Shown: positions 16,965 to 25,840, counted from the stretch's first letter. The stretch is 64,000 nt of DNA from Solimonas sp036405815 (GCA_036405815.1 DASWWX010000053.1:124001-188000); one strand, 5' to 3'. The notes: generated by a model not told the origin, from the letters alone. Numbers and translations: made by a program.

Positions 16965-18509
16965 ATGCGTAAGTTGATCGTCGTCCTCGGCGACCAGCTC
17001 GACGACCGCGCCGCAGCGTTCGACGATTTCGATACGGCGCGCGATGCCGTGTGGATGGCCGAGGTCCCCGCCGAGGCGCAGTACGTCTGGTCGCACCGCG
17101 CCCGTATCGCCGTCTTTCTCAGCGCGATGCGCCATTTCCGCGAACGCCTGCGCGCCCGCGGCTGGATCGTGCATTACCGCGAGACCGGCACCCACCCGCA
17201 TGACACGCTGGTCGACGCACTGGCCGCCGACCTGGCGGCACTCCGCCCTGAGGCACTGGTCGTCGTCGAGCCGGGCGAGTACCGGCTGGAGGCCGCGTTG
17301 CGCGCCGCCGCCGCGGCGGCTGGCGTCGAGCTCGAATGGCGCGAGGATCGTCACTTCCTCTGCTCCCGGACTGCGTTCGCGGACTGGATGCGCGGCCGCA
17401 AGCAGCCGCGGCTGGAACATTTCTATCGCTGGATGCGCGGCCGCACCGGCTGGTTGATGCAAGGGGATCAGCCCGCAGGCGGGGCCTGGAATTTCGATAG
17501 CGACAATCGCGAGGCCTTTGGCCGCGACGGCCCCGGCCGCGTGCCAGCGCCCCTGGCCTTTCCGCCGGATACCCTGACGCGCGCCGTACTGGCGCAGGTC
17601 GCCGCGCACTATGCCGATCATCCCGGCGATCTCGCCGACTTCGACTGGCCGGTCACGCGCGAGGAGGCCCTGGAGGCGCTGGACGATTTCATCGAACGGC
17701 GCCTGCCGCAGTTCGGCCGCTGGCAGGACGCGATGTGGACGGCACAACCCTGGCTGTATCACTCCCGCCTGGCCTGCGCGCTCAATCTCAAGCTGCTCGA
17801 TCCGCGCGAGGTCTGCGAGGCCGCCATCCGCGCCTATCAAGCCGGCGAGGCGCCGTTGCCGGCGGTGGAAGGGTTCGTGCGGCAGATCCTGGGTTGGCGC
17901 GAGTATGTTCGCGGCCTCTATTTCCACCGCATGCCCGGCTATCTGGACGACAACGTGCTCGGCGCCCGCCAACCGTTGCCCGCGTTCTACTGGACCGGCG
18001 ACACCGACATGGCTTGCCTGGCCGATGCGATCGGTCAGACGCTGCGGCACGGCTATGCCCACCACATCCAGCGGTTGATGGTCACGGGCCTGTTCGCATT
18101 GCTGCTCGGCGTGGAGCCGCGGCAGGTCCACGCGTGGTATCTGGCGGTTTACGTGGATGCCGTGGAGTGGGTGGAGCTACCGAACACGATCGGCATGTCG
18201 CAATTCGCCGACGGCGGCTTCATGGGCTCCAAGCCGTACATCGCCAGCGGCAAGTACATCGACCGCATGTCCAACTACTGCCGCGGCTGCCGGTACGATC
18301 CCGCCGTCGCCAGCGGCGCGACGGCCTGCCCGTTCACCACGCTGTACTGGGACTTCCTCGATCGTCACCAGCATCGCTTCGCCGGCCATCCGCGTCTGAA
18401 GATGCAGGTCAACAACCTGCTGCGCAAACCGGATGGCGAACGGCGGGCCATCGCCGAGGCCGCGGACGCCTTACGACGCGCGCTTGGCGAAGATCGCCGC
18501 CAGGGCTGA
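16965..18509 (+). CDS. Cryptochrome/photolyase family protein with Fe-S cluster (PhrB-type, probable (6-4) photolyase)
   Basis: Light-driven DNA repair flavoprotein of the bacterial iron-sulfur group. 514 residues from ATG 16965, where homologues begin (MRKLIVVLGDQLDDR). The four predicted 4Fe-4S cysteines are Cys351, Cys439, Cys442 and Cys455 (NYCRGCRYDPAVASGATACPF), each one residue from the positions known in Agrobacterium PhrB (350, 438, 441, 454). The active-site segment RHGYAHHIQRLMVTGLFALL carries the conserved histidines, and the FAD-binding C-terminal helical domain is complete (LYWDFLDRHQ). It overlaps the opposing TIGR01777 gene by 39 bp at the 3' end. Confidence 0.93.
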   Translation: MRKLIVVLGDQLDDRAAAFDDFDTARDAVWMAEVPAEAQYVWSHRARIAVFLSAMRHFRERLRARGWIVHYRETGTHPHDTLVDALAADLAALRPEALVVVEPGEYRLEAALRAAAAAAGVELEWREDRHFLCSRTAFADWMRGRKQPRLEHFYRWMRGRTGWLMQGDQPAGGAWNFDSDNREAFGRDGPGRVPAPLAFPPDTLTRAVLAQVAAHYADHPGDLADFDWPVTREEALEALDDFIERRLPQFGRWQDAMWTAQPWLYHSRLACALNLKLLDPREVCEAAIRAYQAGEAPLPAVEGFVRQILGWREYVRGLYFHRMPGYLDDNVLGARQPLPAFYWTGDTDMACLADAIGQTLRHGYAHHIQRLMVTGLFALLLGVEPRQVHAWYLAVYVDAVEWVELPNTIGMSQFADGGFMGSKPYIASGKYIDRMSNYCRGCRYDPAVASGATACPFTTLYWDFLDRHQHRFAGHPRLKMQVNNLLRKPDGERRAIAEAADALRRALGEDRRQG

Positions 18510-19379
18510 ATCCAGCGAGGGATAGCGGAACGCGAAGCCGGCCGACAACGCGCGCGCCGGCACCACGCGCTGCCCGGTCAGCAGCAAGTCCGCCATGTCC
18601 CCGACCAGCGTTCGAAGCAGCGGTGCGGGCATCGGCAGCCGCGCCGGCCGGCGCAGCGCCGCCCCGAGAGCCCGGGCGAAATCGGCATTGCGCACCGGGG
18701 TGGGCGCGGTGCCGTTGTAGACGCCCCGTTCGGCCGGCCGCGTCAACAGCCAGCCGAGCAGGCCGATCAGATCGTCGCGATGGATCCACGACATCCACTG
18801 GCGACCGTCTCCGATCGGGCCGCCCAGGCCCAGCCAGAACGGCGGCACCATCCTCGCCAGCGACCCGCCCTCGCGCGCCAGCACCAACCCGATGCGGACG
18901 CGACACACACGGATACCGGCGGACTCGGCCGCGCAAGCCTCATCTTCCCAAGCACGGCACAGTCGCACCGTGAACTCGTCTGGCATGCCGGCGGCGGAAG
19001 ACTCGGTCAGCTCGACGTCATCACGTGCCCCATACCACCCGATCGCCGAGGCGGAGACCAGGGTGGCCGGGCGGGGTCGAGTGCGAAGCCAATCGACCAG
19101 GCGGCCGGTCAGCTGCACCCGACTGTCGATGCAACGCTGCAGGTGCGCCGGGCGCCAGCGCGCCGACGCGAGATTCTCCCCGGCGAGGTTGACCACCGCA
19201 TCAAGCGGCCCGTCGTCGAGCTCCGAAAGCTGCTCAACAATTCGAACCGCGGACGGCAAGCGCAGACGGGCAGCGGCGCGCGAGCGGCTCCACACGCTGA
19301 TGCGATCGCCGGCCGCCAACCGCGCCTGACAGAACGCTGTCCCGATGAAGCCGGTACCGCCGGTCACCACGATATGCAT
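18471..19379 (-). CDS. TIGR01777 family NAD(P)-binding oxidoreductase (YfcH-like)
   Basis: Atypical epimerase-like SDR of 302 residues, related to E. coli YfcH and plant/cyanobacterial SulA. It has an N-terminal Rossmann TGGTGFIG (about 5-12), VVNLAGENLASARW and SASAIGWYG, all hallmark segments of the family. A C-terminal DUF1731-like tail follows (MPAPLLRTLVGDMADLLLTGQRVVP). Function is not established for bacterial members. It is convergent with the photolyase gene and the two 3' ends overlap; members of this family recur near photolyase genes. Confidence 0.88.
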   Translation of the reverse strand: MHIVVTGGTGFIGTAFCQARLAAGDRISVWSRSRAAARLRLPSAVRIVEQLSELDDGPLDAVVNLAGENLASARWRPAHLQRCIDSRVQLTGRLVDWLRTRPRPATLVSASAIGWYGARDDVELTESSAAGMPDEFTVRLCRAWEDEACAAESAGIRVCRVRIGLVLAREGGSLARMVPPFWLGLGGPIGDGRQWMSWIHRDDLIGLLGWLLTRPAERGVYNGTAPTPVRNADFARALGAALRRPARLPMPAPLLRTLVGDMADLLLTGQRVVPARALSAGFAFRYPSLDSALAAIFAKRAS

Positions 19380-19505
19380 AGCTGGGCCCTGATTTCTGTT
19401 GGTCTTTTACGGCAGATCGCGCCGCTTCGATGCGCACCCGCGAGCAGGCGGGCGTACACTGCGCGCCTTTCCTGCACCGGGTCCTCACCCGACCTCTCTA
19501 CGGCC

Positions 19506-20387
19506 ATGCGTCAGGGTCTGTTCGCCGCTGCCGGCGCCTACTTCATCTGGGGTCTGTTTCCGCTGTACTGGAAGCTGCTGGCGACCGTGCCGGCACTGGA
19601 GATCATGGCGCACCGTATCGTCTGGTGCGCCGCGGTCGTCGCGATCTGGCTCAGCGTGCGCGAAGGCTGGGGCTGGACCCGCACCCTGTCGCCACGGCTG
19701 GTCGGCATGTTGGTCGGCAGCGCCGCGCTGATCTCGGTGAACTGGTGGCTGTACATCTGGGCGGTCAACAGCGGCCACATCGTCGAAACCAGTCTCGGCT
19801 ATTTCATCAACCCGCTGGTCAGCGTGCTGCTCGGCGTCTTCGTGCTGCGCGAAAAGCTCAACCCCCGGCAATGGCTGGCGGTCGGCATCGCCACGCTCGG
19901 CGTGCTGTGGCTCACGCTACAGGCCGGACGGCTGCCCTGGATCGCCCTGCTGCTGGCGGTGTCCTTCGGCGGCTATGGCTTCATCCGCAAGCTCGCCGTG
20001 GTCCCGGCCGTGCAGGGTCTGATGGTCGAGAGCGGACTGCTGCTGCTGCCGGCGCTCGCCTTCCTCACCTACCAGGCCACACAGGGGTTGGGCGCCTTCG
20101 GTCACATCGGGCTCGGCACCGACGCCCTGCTGATGACCGCCGGCCTGATCACGGCACTACCGCTGGTGCTATTCGCCTTCGGCGCGCGCCGCATCCCGCT
20201 GTCGACAGTCGGCATCCTGCAGTACCTGGCGCCGACGCTGCAGCTGATCTGCGGCGTACTGATCTTCCACGAACCGTTCACGCGCTCACAGGCCATCGGC
20301 TTCGGCTGCATCTGGGCCGCGCTAGTGGTCTACGCACTCGACGGCCTGTGGCGCACGCGTCGACTCGGCCCGATTCGTTCAGCCTGA
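19506..20387 (+). CDS. rarD: RarD family EamA-type transporter
   Basis: Inner-membrane drug/metabolite transporter superfamily protein, 293 residues from ATG 19506. Ten hydrophobic helices in two EamA repeats; family signatures include GLFPLYWKLL near residue 17, AHRIVW, WWLYIWAVNSGHIVETSLGYFINPL and QYLAPTLQLICGVLIFHEPF. E. coli RarD was linked to chloramphenicol sensitivity, but its transported substrate is not firmly known. The reading frame stays open far upstream into the opposite-strand gene, but the family start is at 19506. Confidence 0.9.
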   Translation: MRQGLFAAAGAYFIWGLFPLYWKLLATVPALEIMAHRIVWCAAVVAIWLSVREGWGWTRTLSPRLVGMLVGSAALISVNWWLYIWAVNSGHIVETSLGYFINPLVSVLLGVFVLREKLNPRQWLAVGIATLGVLWLTLQAGRLPWIALLLAVSFGGYGFIRKLAVVPAVQGLMVESGLLLLPALAFLTYQATQGLGAFGHIGLGTDALLMTAGLITALPLVLFAFGARRIPLSTVGILQYLAPTLQLICGVLIFHEPFTRSQAIGFGCIWAALVVYALDGLWRTRRLGPIRSA

Positions 20388-20478
20388 GACCCTTTGGCGC
20401 TGATGCGCATATAGAATCGCTTCTGCTATTTCTTCATGCGCCGTCCCGCAACGGCGACCTCCCCGCTACGAGAGCCCC

Positions 20479-21081
20479 ATGTCCGACGACATCCTGCTGA
20501 ACAACGACCCCGAAGACGCCATCAAGGCCGCCGCCAAGCGCCCGCACCTCGAGGAACGGCTGTTCAAGGCGCGCACGATCCTGATCTACGGCGGCATCAA
20601 CCAGAAGCTGGCCGAGTCGGTCAGCGCACGCCTGCTGGCGCTGTCCGCCGATTCGGATGAGCCGATCACGATCTACATCAACAGCCAGGGCGGCCACGTC
20701 GAATCCGGCGACACGATCCACGACATGATCCGCTTCGTGAAGCCGGTGGTCCGCATTGTCGGCACCGGCTGGGTCGCCAGCGCCGGTGCGCTGATCTACG
20801 CCGCCGCCAAACGCGAGAACCGCATCTCGCTACCGAACACGCGGTTCATGCTGCACCAGCCGTCCGGTGGCGCTGGCGGCACCGCCTCCGACATCGCGAT
20901 CATGGCCAAGGAGATCGTGCGTATGCGGCTCCGTCTCAACGAGATCTTTGCGCGCGAAACCGGGCAGTCGCTGGAGCGCATCGAGAAGGACACCCAGCGC
21001 GATCATTGGATGAGCGCGCAGGAGGCCAAGGACTACGGCCTGGTCGGCCGCATCGTCGCCAACGCCGCGGAACTGGCGTAA
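20479..21081 (+). CDS. ClpP-like serine protease (divergent ClpP paralogue)
   Basis: 200-residue self-compartmentalising protease subunit. The catalytic triad is intact: Ser101 in GWVASAGAL, His126 in MLHQPSGG and Asp175 in DTQRDHW. YINSQGGHVESGDTI replaces the usual YINSPGG-V-AG segment, and the ASMGA motif is ASAGA, so it belongs to a divergent branch rather than the housekeeping ClpP. There is no tig, clpX or lon next to it, unlike the canonical locus. It presumably partners with a Clp ATPase or with the main ClpP encoded elsewhere. TATAGAAT occurs about 65 bp upstream as a possible -10. Confidence 0.88.
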   Translation: MSDDILLNNDPEDAIKAAAKRPHLEERLFKARTILIYGGINQKLAESVSARLLALSADSDEPITIYINSQGGHVESGDTIHDMIRFVKPVVRIVGTGWVASAGALIYAAAKRENRISLPNTRFMLHQPSGGAGGTASDIAIMAKEIVRMRLRLNEIFARETGQSLERIEKDTQRDHWMSAQEAKDYGLVGRIVANAAELA

Positions 21082-21088
21082 CTCCGGC

Positions 21089-21113
21089 GGCGCTGCTCGT
21101 TCAGAGCAGCGCC
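21089..21113. terminator. Perfect hairpin between convergent clpP-like and waaA genes
   Basis: GGCGCTGCTC (21089-21098) and GAGCAGCGCC (21104-21113) form a perfect 10-bp stem with a GTTCA loop. It starts 7 bp after the clpP-like stop and covers the last codons of waaA, so it could terminate both. There is no T tract on either side. Confidence 0.55.
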
Positions 21114-22351
21114 AGCAGGCGCTGCAGCGCGCCGCGGTTGGCTTCCACCGCCCGACGCGCGGCATCGCCGATCGCCTGACGGCGCGCGGCGTCATTCAGC
21201 AGCACGCGTACCGAATCGGTCAGCGAACGCTCGCTGATTTCGATGGCGCCCTGTACGTCCAGCAGCAACTCGCGCGCGGCCACGAAATTGTGCATGTGGG
21301 GGCCGAACAGCACCGGCAACCCCAGCGCCGCCGGCTCCAGCACGTTGTGCCCGCCCACCGGCACCAGCGAGCCGCCCACGAAGGCGACGTCGCTGGCGGC
21401 GAAGTAGGCGAACATCTCGCCCATGCTGTCGCCCAGCACCACCGCGGTTTCATGTAGCGCCACCGCCGCCGTCAGCTGCGAGCGGCGTGCATAGCGCAGG
21501 CCGGCTTTCTCGATCTGGCGTGCCACGCCGTCGAAGCGCTGCGGATGGCGCGGCACCAGGATCAGCAGGGCGTCGGGGCGACCTCGCAGCAGTTCGGCGT
21601 GCGCGATCAGCGCCGCCTGCTCTTCGCTCTCGTGGGTACTGGCGGCGATCCAGACCGGCCGCGCGGTGCCGATCTGCGTGCGCAACGCTCGACCCTGCGC
21701 CAGCTGCGCCTCCGGCACCGACTGATCGAACTTGATGTTGCCCATCACGCTGAGCCGCGCCGGCAACGCGCCCAGCGCCTGGAAACGCTGTGCGTCGGCT
21801 TCGCTCTGCGCGGCGATGTGCGCACAGTCCGCCAGCGTTGCCGCCGCAAATCCGCGCACACGCGAATAACCCTTGAACGAGCGCGGCGACAGGCGCGCAT
21901 TGGCGATCGTCAGCGGAATGCTGCGGCGTGCCAGCGCACGGAACAGGTTCGGCCACAGTTCGGTTTCCATCACCACCACGCGCTGCGGTCGCATGCGCGC
22001 GAGGTACCGTGCGACGACGTCCGGCAGATCGTACGGCGCATAGGTGTGGAGCACCTGCGCGCCCAGCGCCTCACGCACGCGCGCCGATCCGGTCGGCGTC
22101 GTCGTGGTCACCAGCACACGGCCCTGGCCGTGGCGCGCGACCAGCGCGCGGATCAACGGCAGCGCCGCCAGCGACTCGCCGACCGACACCGCATGCACCC
22201 ACACGGCGACCGGCTGCGCGGGTCGCGCCACGAAGCCGAAGCGCTCGTTCCAGCGTCGGCGATAGTCCACCAGCGCGCGGCTGCGCCACAGCAGACGCAG
22301 CAGCACGAACGGGGTCAGCAGGTACAGCAGCAGGGTATAGAGCCAGCGCAT
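21101..22351 (-). CDS. waaA: 3-deoxy-D-manno-octulosonic acid (Kdo) transferase
   Basis: Adds Kdo from CMP-Kdo to lipid IVA during lipopolysaccharide core synthesis at the inner membrane. 416 residues (E. coli WaaA 425). An N-terminal membrane helix (about 1-22) is followed by a GT-B glycosyltransferase fold. HAVSVGES contains the catalytic Glu, VVMETELWPNLFR is the family signature, IWIAASTHESEE-like and LVPRHPQRF mark the CMP-Kdo domain, and FVGGSLVPVGGHNVLEPAALG closes the active site. It diverges from an acyltransferase gene of the same pathway across 71 bp. Confidence 0.95.
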   Translation of the reverse strand: MRWLYTLLLYLLTPFVLLRLLWRSRALVDYRRRWNERFGFVARPAQPVAVWVHAVSVGESLAALPLIRALVARHGQGRVLVTTTTPTGSARVREALGAQVLHTYAPYDLPDVVARYLARMRPQRVVVMETELWPNLFRALARRSIPLTIANARLSPRSFKGYSRVRGFAAATLADCAHIAAQSEADAQRFQALGALPARLSVMGNIKFDQSVPEAQLAQGRALRTQIGTARPVWIAASTHESEEQAALIAHAELLRGRPDALLILVPRHPQRFDGVARQIEKAGLRYARRSQLTAAVALHETAVVLGDSMGEMFAYFAASDVAFVGGSLVPVGGHNVLEPAALGLPVLFGPHMHNFVAARELLLDVQGAIEISERSLTDSVRVLLNDAARRQAIGDAARRAVEANRGALQRLLALL

Positions 22352-22387
22352 GGGCGGCAGTTTCCGGGTTCGTCGCGTTCGTTTCCA

Positions 22388-22415
22388 CTGATGTTCGGGC
22401 GCGGACCGTTACAAT
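22388..22415 (+). promoter_or_regulatory. Possible promoter giving a near-leaderless acyltransferase mRNA
   Basis: TACAAT (22410-22415) is a good -10, with a weak -35 CTGATG (22388-22393) at 16 bp. A start of transcription 6-8 nt downstream would fall at the GTG start codon itself (22423). Confidence 0.35.
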
Positions 22416-22422
22416 TCGGCGC

Positions 22423-23343
22423 GTGACGAGCCCGCCCTTTCATCCCCGCCTGCTGCATCCGCGCTATTGGCCCACCTGGCTGGGCATCGGGCTGATGTGG
22501 CTGCTGAGCTGGTTGCCGATTGCGGTGCTGATGCGCCTCGGCGCCGGTCTGGGCTGGCTGACCGGACACCTGATTCGTGGCCGCCGCCATGTCGTCCGGA
22601 CCAATCTGCGGCTGTGTTTCCCGGAACTGCCAGAGGCCGAACGCGAGCGCCTGACCGACCAGCATTTTCGCGATCTGGGCGTGGGCCTGTTCGAAACCGC
22701 GCTCGCCTGGTTTGCGCCGGACTGGCGTCTGCGCGGTTACGGCTCGGTGGTCGGCGCCGAACATCTGCACGCCGTCCAGACCGACGGTCACGGCGCCTTG
22801 CTGCTGACCGGTCATTTCACGACGCTGGAGCTGGGCGCGCGATTTCTATGCCTGGCCGGCATTCCGTTTCATGCGATGTACCGCCCCTACAACAACGCCG
22901 TGATGGACTGGTGCATGCATCGCTGGCGCCAGCAACGTTCGAAGCTGCCGGCCCTGCCGCGCAGCGATCTGCGGCGGCTGGTGCGCGCCCTGCGCGAAGG
23001 CCGTGCGATCTGGTACGCGCCAGACCAGGCGCTGGACCAGCGCATGAGCGTGTATGCCCCCTTCTTCGGCACCCCGGTCCAGAGCATCACGGCGACAGCG
23101 CGGCTGGCGCAGATGGGCCGTGCCCGCGTCGTGCCGTATTTCCCGGTGCGCGCCAACGGGCGTTATCAGGTGCACATCCTGCCGGCACTAACGGACTTCC
23201 CCGGCGGCGACGATGTCAACGACGCCACGCGGATCAATCAGGTGCTCGAGGACGGCGTGCGGCTGGCGGCCAGCCAGTATTTCTGGATCCACAAGCGCTT
23301 CAAGCGCGTGCCGACGGGTACGCCAAACCCCTACAAACGCTGA
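22423..23343 (+). CDS. Lipid A biosynthesis acyltransferase (LpxL/LpxM family)
   Basis: Transfers a secondary acyl chain from acyl-ACP to Kdo2-lipid IVA at the inner membrane. 306 residues, GTG start at 22423. A membrane anchor lies near 20-45. The catalytic HX4E motif is His131-Glu136 in TGHFTTLELG, followed by family blocks YRPYNNAVMDW, WYAPDQ and VYAPFFGTPVQSITATARLA. I cannot tell LpxL from LpxM by sequence alone; LpxL is the commoner single copy. It diverges from waaA, placing two lipid A/core steps side by side. Confidence 0.9.
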   Translation: MTSPPFHPRLLHPRYWPTWLGIGLMWLLSWLPIAVLMRLGAGLGWLTGHLIRGRRHVVRTNLRLCFPELPEAERERLTDQHFRDLGVGLFETALAWFAPDWRLRGYGSVVGAEHLHAVQTDGHGALLLTGHFTTLELGARFLCLAGIPFHAMYRPYNNAVMDWCMHRWRQQRSKLPALPRSDLRRLVRALREGRAIWYAPDQALDQRMSVYAPFFGTPVQSITATARLAQMGRARVVPYFPVRANGRYQVHILPALTDFPGGDDVNDATRINQVLEDGVRLAASQYFWIHKRFKRVPTGTPNPYKR

Positions 23344-23401
23344 GCGTCGCGAGGCGGCGCTGGTATAGTACGAAGGTCTCCAGCCCCGAGGTTTCCGCAG
23401 C

Positions 23402-24469
23402 ATGTTCAAGCTCTGCCGCGCCGTCTGCGTCGCATCCCTGCTCGCCCTCGCGCCCCAGGCCTTCGCCGCCGGCGTCGCCCAGGAAGCGCAGACCCTGATC
23501 CAGCAAGGGCAGGCGGCCGAAGCCCTGAAGAAGCTGGACGCGCATCTGGCCAAGAATCCGCAGGACGCCGAAGCGCGGTTTGCGCGCGGCCTGGCGCTGG
23601 TCAAGCTGAATCGCATCAAGGACGCGCAGCGCGTCTTCGCCGATCTGACGCGTGATTATCCGCAGCTGCCGGAGCCTTACAACAACCTCGCCGTGCTCTA
23701 CGCCTCGGAAGGCAATTACGACAAGGCACGCGAAGCCCTTGAAGCCGCGCTGGTGACGCACCCCAGCTATGCCACGGCACACGAAAATCTCGGCGACATC
23801 TACGCCGCGCTCGCCGGCGCCGCCTACAACCGCGCACTGCAGCTCGACAGCGGCAACCCGCTGCTGCGCCGCAAGCTGGCGCTGGTGAACCAGATGGAAG
23901 CCGCGCCGGAAAGCGGCACCGTCGCTGCGGCCCCGGCCGTTACGGCCGCAGCCCCCATCGCGCAGCCGGCACCCGCTCCGGCACCGACGCCGGCTCCGGC
24001 CGCAAAGCCGGCGACGACGCCGGCGCCCGTTGCAGCGCCCGTCGCACCGGTGGCCGCCCCGACTGCCGCCGCCGAACCCGCGCCGGCGAACCCGGCACCG
24101 GTTGCCACGGCAACGACCCTCGATGCGGCGACCGAGCAGGCGCTGCAGCGCGCCGTCGATGGCTGGGCGCAATCCTGGTCGTCGCAGGACCTGAACGCCT
24201 ATTTCGCCAGCTATGGCAGCGCCTTCGTCCCGGAGGGCGGGCTGACCCGCGCCGCGTGGGAAACGCAGCGTCGCGACCGCATCAGCCGTCCGCAGCGCAT
24301 CAACGTCAAGGTCGTGGGCTTGCGCTACAGCGTCGCCGACGGCGGCGTGGTTCGCGCCAGCTTCCAGCAGGACTACGAGTCCGATGCGTTCTCCGACAGC
24401 GTCTCCAAGATCCTGGATCTCGCGCAGGAGAATGGCAGCTGGAAGATCGTCCGCGAGTACTCGCGCTAA
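23402..24469 (+). CDS. Exported TPR protein with Cds6/NTF2-like C-terminal domain
   Basis: 355 residues. A signal peptide spans 1-23 (SLLALAPQAFAAG). TPR-like repeats cover about 25-160 (AEALKKLDAHLAKNPQDAEA, EPYNNLAVLYASEGNYDKAREAL). A low-complexity Ala/Pro linker follows at about 165-240, and then an NTF2-like domain at about 245-355 (WAQSWSSQDLNAYFASYGSAF, GSWKIVREYSR). The last domain is clearly homologous to the C-terminus of the next gene, an L,D-transpeptidase, and matches the domain described for the Cds6 family. It is probably a periplasmic scaffold or partner for that enzyme. The two genes are 54 bp apart on the same strand. Confidence 0.82.
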   Translation: MFKLCRAVCVASLLALAPQAFAAGVAQEAQTLIQQGQAAEALKKLDAHLAKNPQDAEARFARGLALVKLNRIKDAQRVFADLTRDYPQLPEPYNNLAVLYASEGNYDKAREALEAALVTHPSYATAHENLGDIYAALAGAAYNRALQLDSGNPLLRRKLALVNQMEAAPESGTVAAAPAVTAAAPIAQPAPAPAPTPAPAAKPATTPAPVAAPVAPVAAPTAAAEPAPANPAPVATATTLDAATEQALQRAVDGWAQSWSSQDLNAYFASYGSAFVPEGGLTRAAWETQRRDRISRPQRINVKVVGLRYSVADGGVVRASFQQDYESDAFSDSVSKILDLAQENGSWKIVREYSR

Positions 24470-24523
24470 GCACCGCCGTCGATCGCGACCGCATTCTCCC
24501 GAGCTGATCCGATTTCCACGCCG

Positions 24524-25696
24524 ATGATCCGACGGTCTGCCGTCTGCTGGGCGCTGGCCGCCAGCCTGTTGCCTGCGTCGCTCATGGCCGCGCCGCCGAC
24601 CGCCGAGCAGCAGTTTGCGGCGGCGGTCGAGCTGTTGCGCAAGGGCCAGTCGCAGAATGCGCTGAGTGCGCTCGAGAGCCTGACGCAGCGTGAGCCCGGG
24701 TTTCGCATTGCGCAGCTGTTCCACGGCGAACTGCTGGCGGCGATTTCCGGCAACGGCGCGCCGGCCACGGCCAACGACGCCGCCGACCCGCGCGTCACGG
24801 AACTGGCCGAAGAGGCGCGCATCCGCCTGCTCAGCGAGAAGGCGATCCCGCCCGAGGGCAAGCTGCCGAACGCAATCCTGCAACTGGCGGACGACTATCA
24901 GCACGCCGTCGTCGTCGATCTGGCGCGCGCGCGCCTGTACCTGATGCAGCACCGCGATGGCCGGCTGCAGGTGGTACGACACCACTACGCGGCAATGGGC
25001 AAGAACGGCGCGCGCAAGCAGGTCACCGGCGACAACCGCACGCCGGTCGGCATCTACCAGATCACCGGCTGGATCGCCGACGCCACGCTGCCGGAGCTGT
25101 ACGGCGCCGGCGCGCTGCCGCTGGACTACCCGAACCTGTGGGATCGCGCGCTCGGTCGCACCGGTTCCGGCATCTGGCTGCACGGCGTGCCGCGCGATAC
25201 CTACAGCCGCCCGCCCCGTTCCAGCGAAGGCTGCGTGACGATGGCCAATGACGACCTGACCACGTTGCAGCCGTATGTGCGCTACGGCCGCACGCCGGTG
25301 ATTCTCAGCGACGAGCTGGAATGGGTCGACGCCGACAAGGCACAGAAGGAACGCGACGCGATGCTGGCGCGTGTCGAGGCCTGGCGGGCCGCCTGGGCGT
25401 CACGAGACACGGACGCTTACCTGACCTTCTACGCCGATGATTTCGCGACGCCGGGCATGGGCCGCGCTGCCTTTGCCGCGCACAAGCGTCGCGTCAACGC
25501 GACCAAGAAGTTCATCGAGATCGACCTGCGCCAGCTCAGCCTGTACCGCTATCCCGGCACCGACGTGCCGGTGCTGATGGCCGAGTTCACGATGGATTAC
25601 CGCTCGGACAACTACAAGGTCACGGCGCGCAAGCAGCAATACTGGAAGCGCGCGGCCGACGGCGAGTGGCGCATCATCCGCGAAGAGAATCGCTGA
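24524..25696 (+). CDS. L,D-transpeptidase (YkuD domain) with Cds6/NTF2-like C-terminal domain
   Basis: Periplasmic cell-wall enzyme forming or using meso-Dap L,D bonds in peptidoglycan. 390 residues. A signal peptide spans 1-22 and a short helical repeat about 28-75. The YkuD domain lies at about 125-262 with catalytic His220 (GIWLHGVPRD) and Cys237 in SSEGCVTMAN. The NTF2-like domain is at about 280-390 (WRAAWASRDTDAYLTFYADDF, WRIIREENR). This architecture matches the Cds6 L,D-transpeptidase family. It directly follows the TPR protein carrying the same C-terminal domain, so the pair probably works together. Confidence 0.9.
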   Translation: MIRRSAVCWALAASLLPASLMAAPPTAEQQFAAAVELLRKGQSQNALSALESLTQREPGFRIAQLFHGELLAAISGNGAPATANDAADPRVTELAEEARIRLLSEKAIPPEGKLPNAILQLADDYQHAVVVDLARARLYLMQHRDGRLQVVRHHYAAMGKNGARKQVTGDNRTPVGIYQITGWIADATLPELYGAGALPLDYPNLWDRALGRTGSGIWLHGVPRDTYSRPPRSSEGCVTMANDDLTTLQPYVRYGRTPVILSDELEWVDADKAQKERDAMLARVEAWRAAWASRDTDAYLTFYADDFATPGMGRAAFAAHKRRVNATKKFIEIDLRQLSLYRYPGTDVPVLMAEFTMDYRSDNYKVTARKQQYWKRAADGEWRIIREENR

Positions 25697-25822
25697 GCGC
25701 GCACGCGCGGCCGCCCCCGGAATCGCATCGCTCTGCGGCGCCGATCTCAGCGCCCCTCACGCCCGGTGGGCGCGACCCCTTCGACCGCCAGCCCGCCGGC
25801 CGCTTTCTGCTCGCCCGCGAAT

Positions 25823-25839
25823 CGGCAGGCCGCCTGCCG
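25823..25839. terminator. Short perfect hairpin between convergent genes
   Basis: CGGCAGG (25823-25829) and CCTGCCG (25833-25839) with a 3-nt loop, ending 1 bp before the M14 stop codon. A possible bidirectional terminator; there is no T tract. Confidence 0.35.
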
Positions 25840-25840
25840 C

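Noticed and set aside
18780..19505. Upstream extension of rarD into the TIGR01777 gene
   Set aside because: RarD proteins begin at MRQGLFAAAGAYFIWG; the upstream part is antisense to a well-supported gene.
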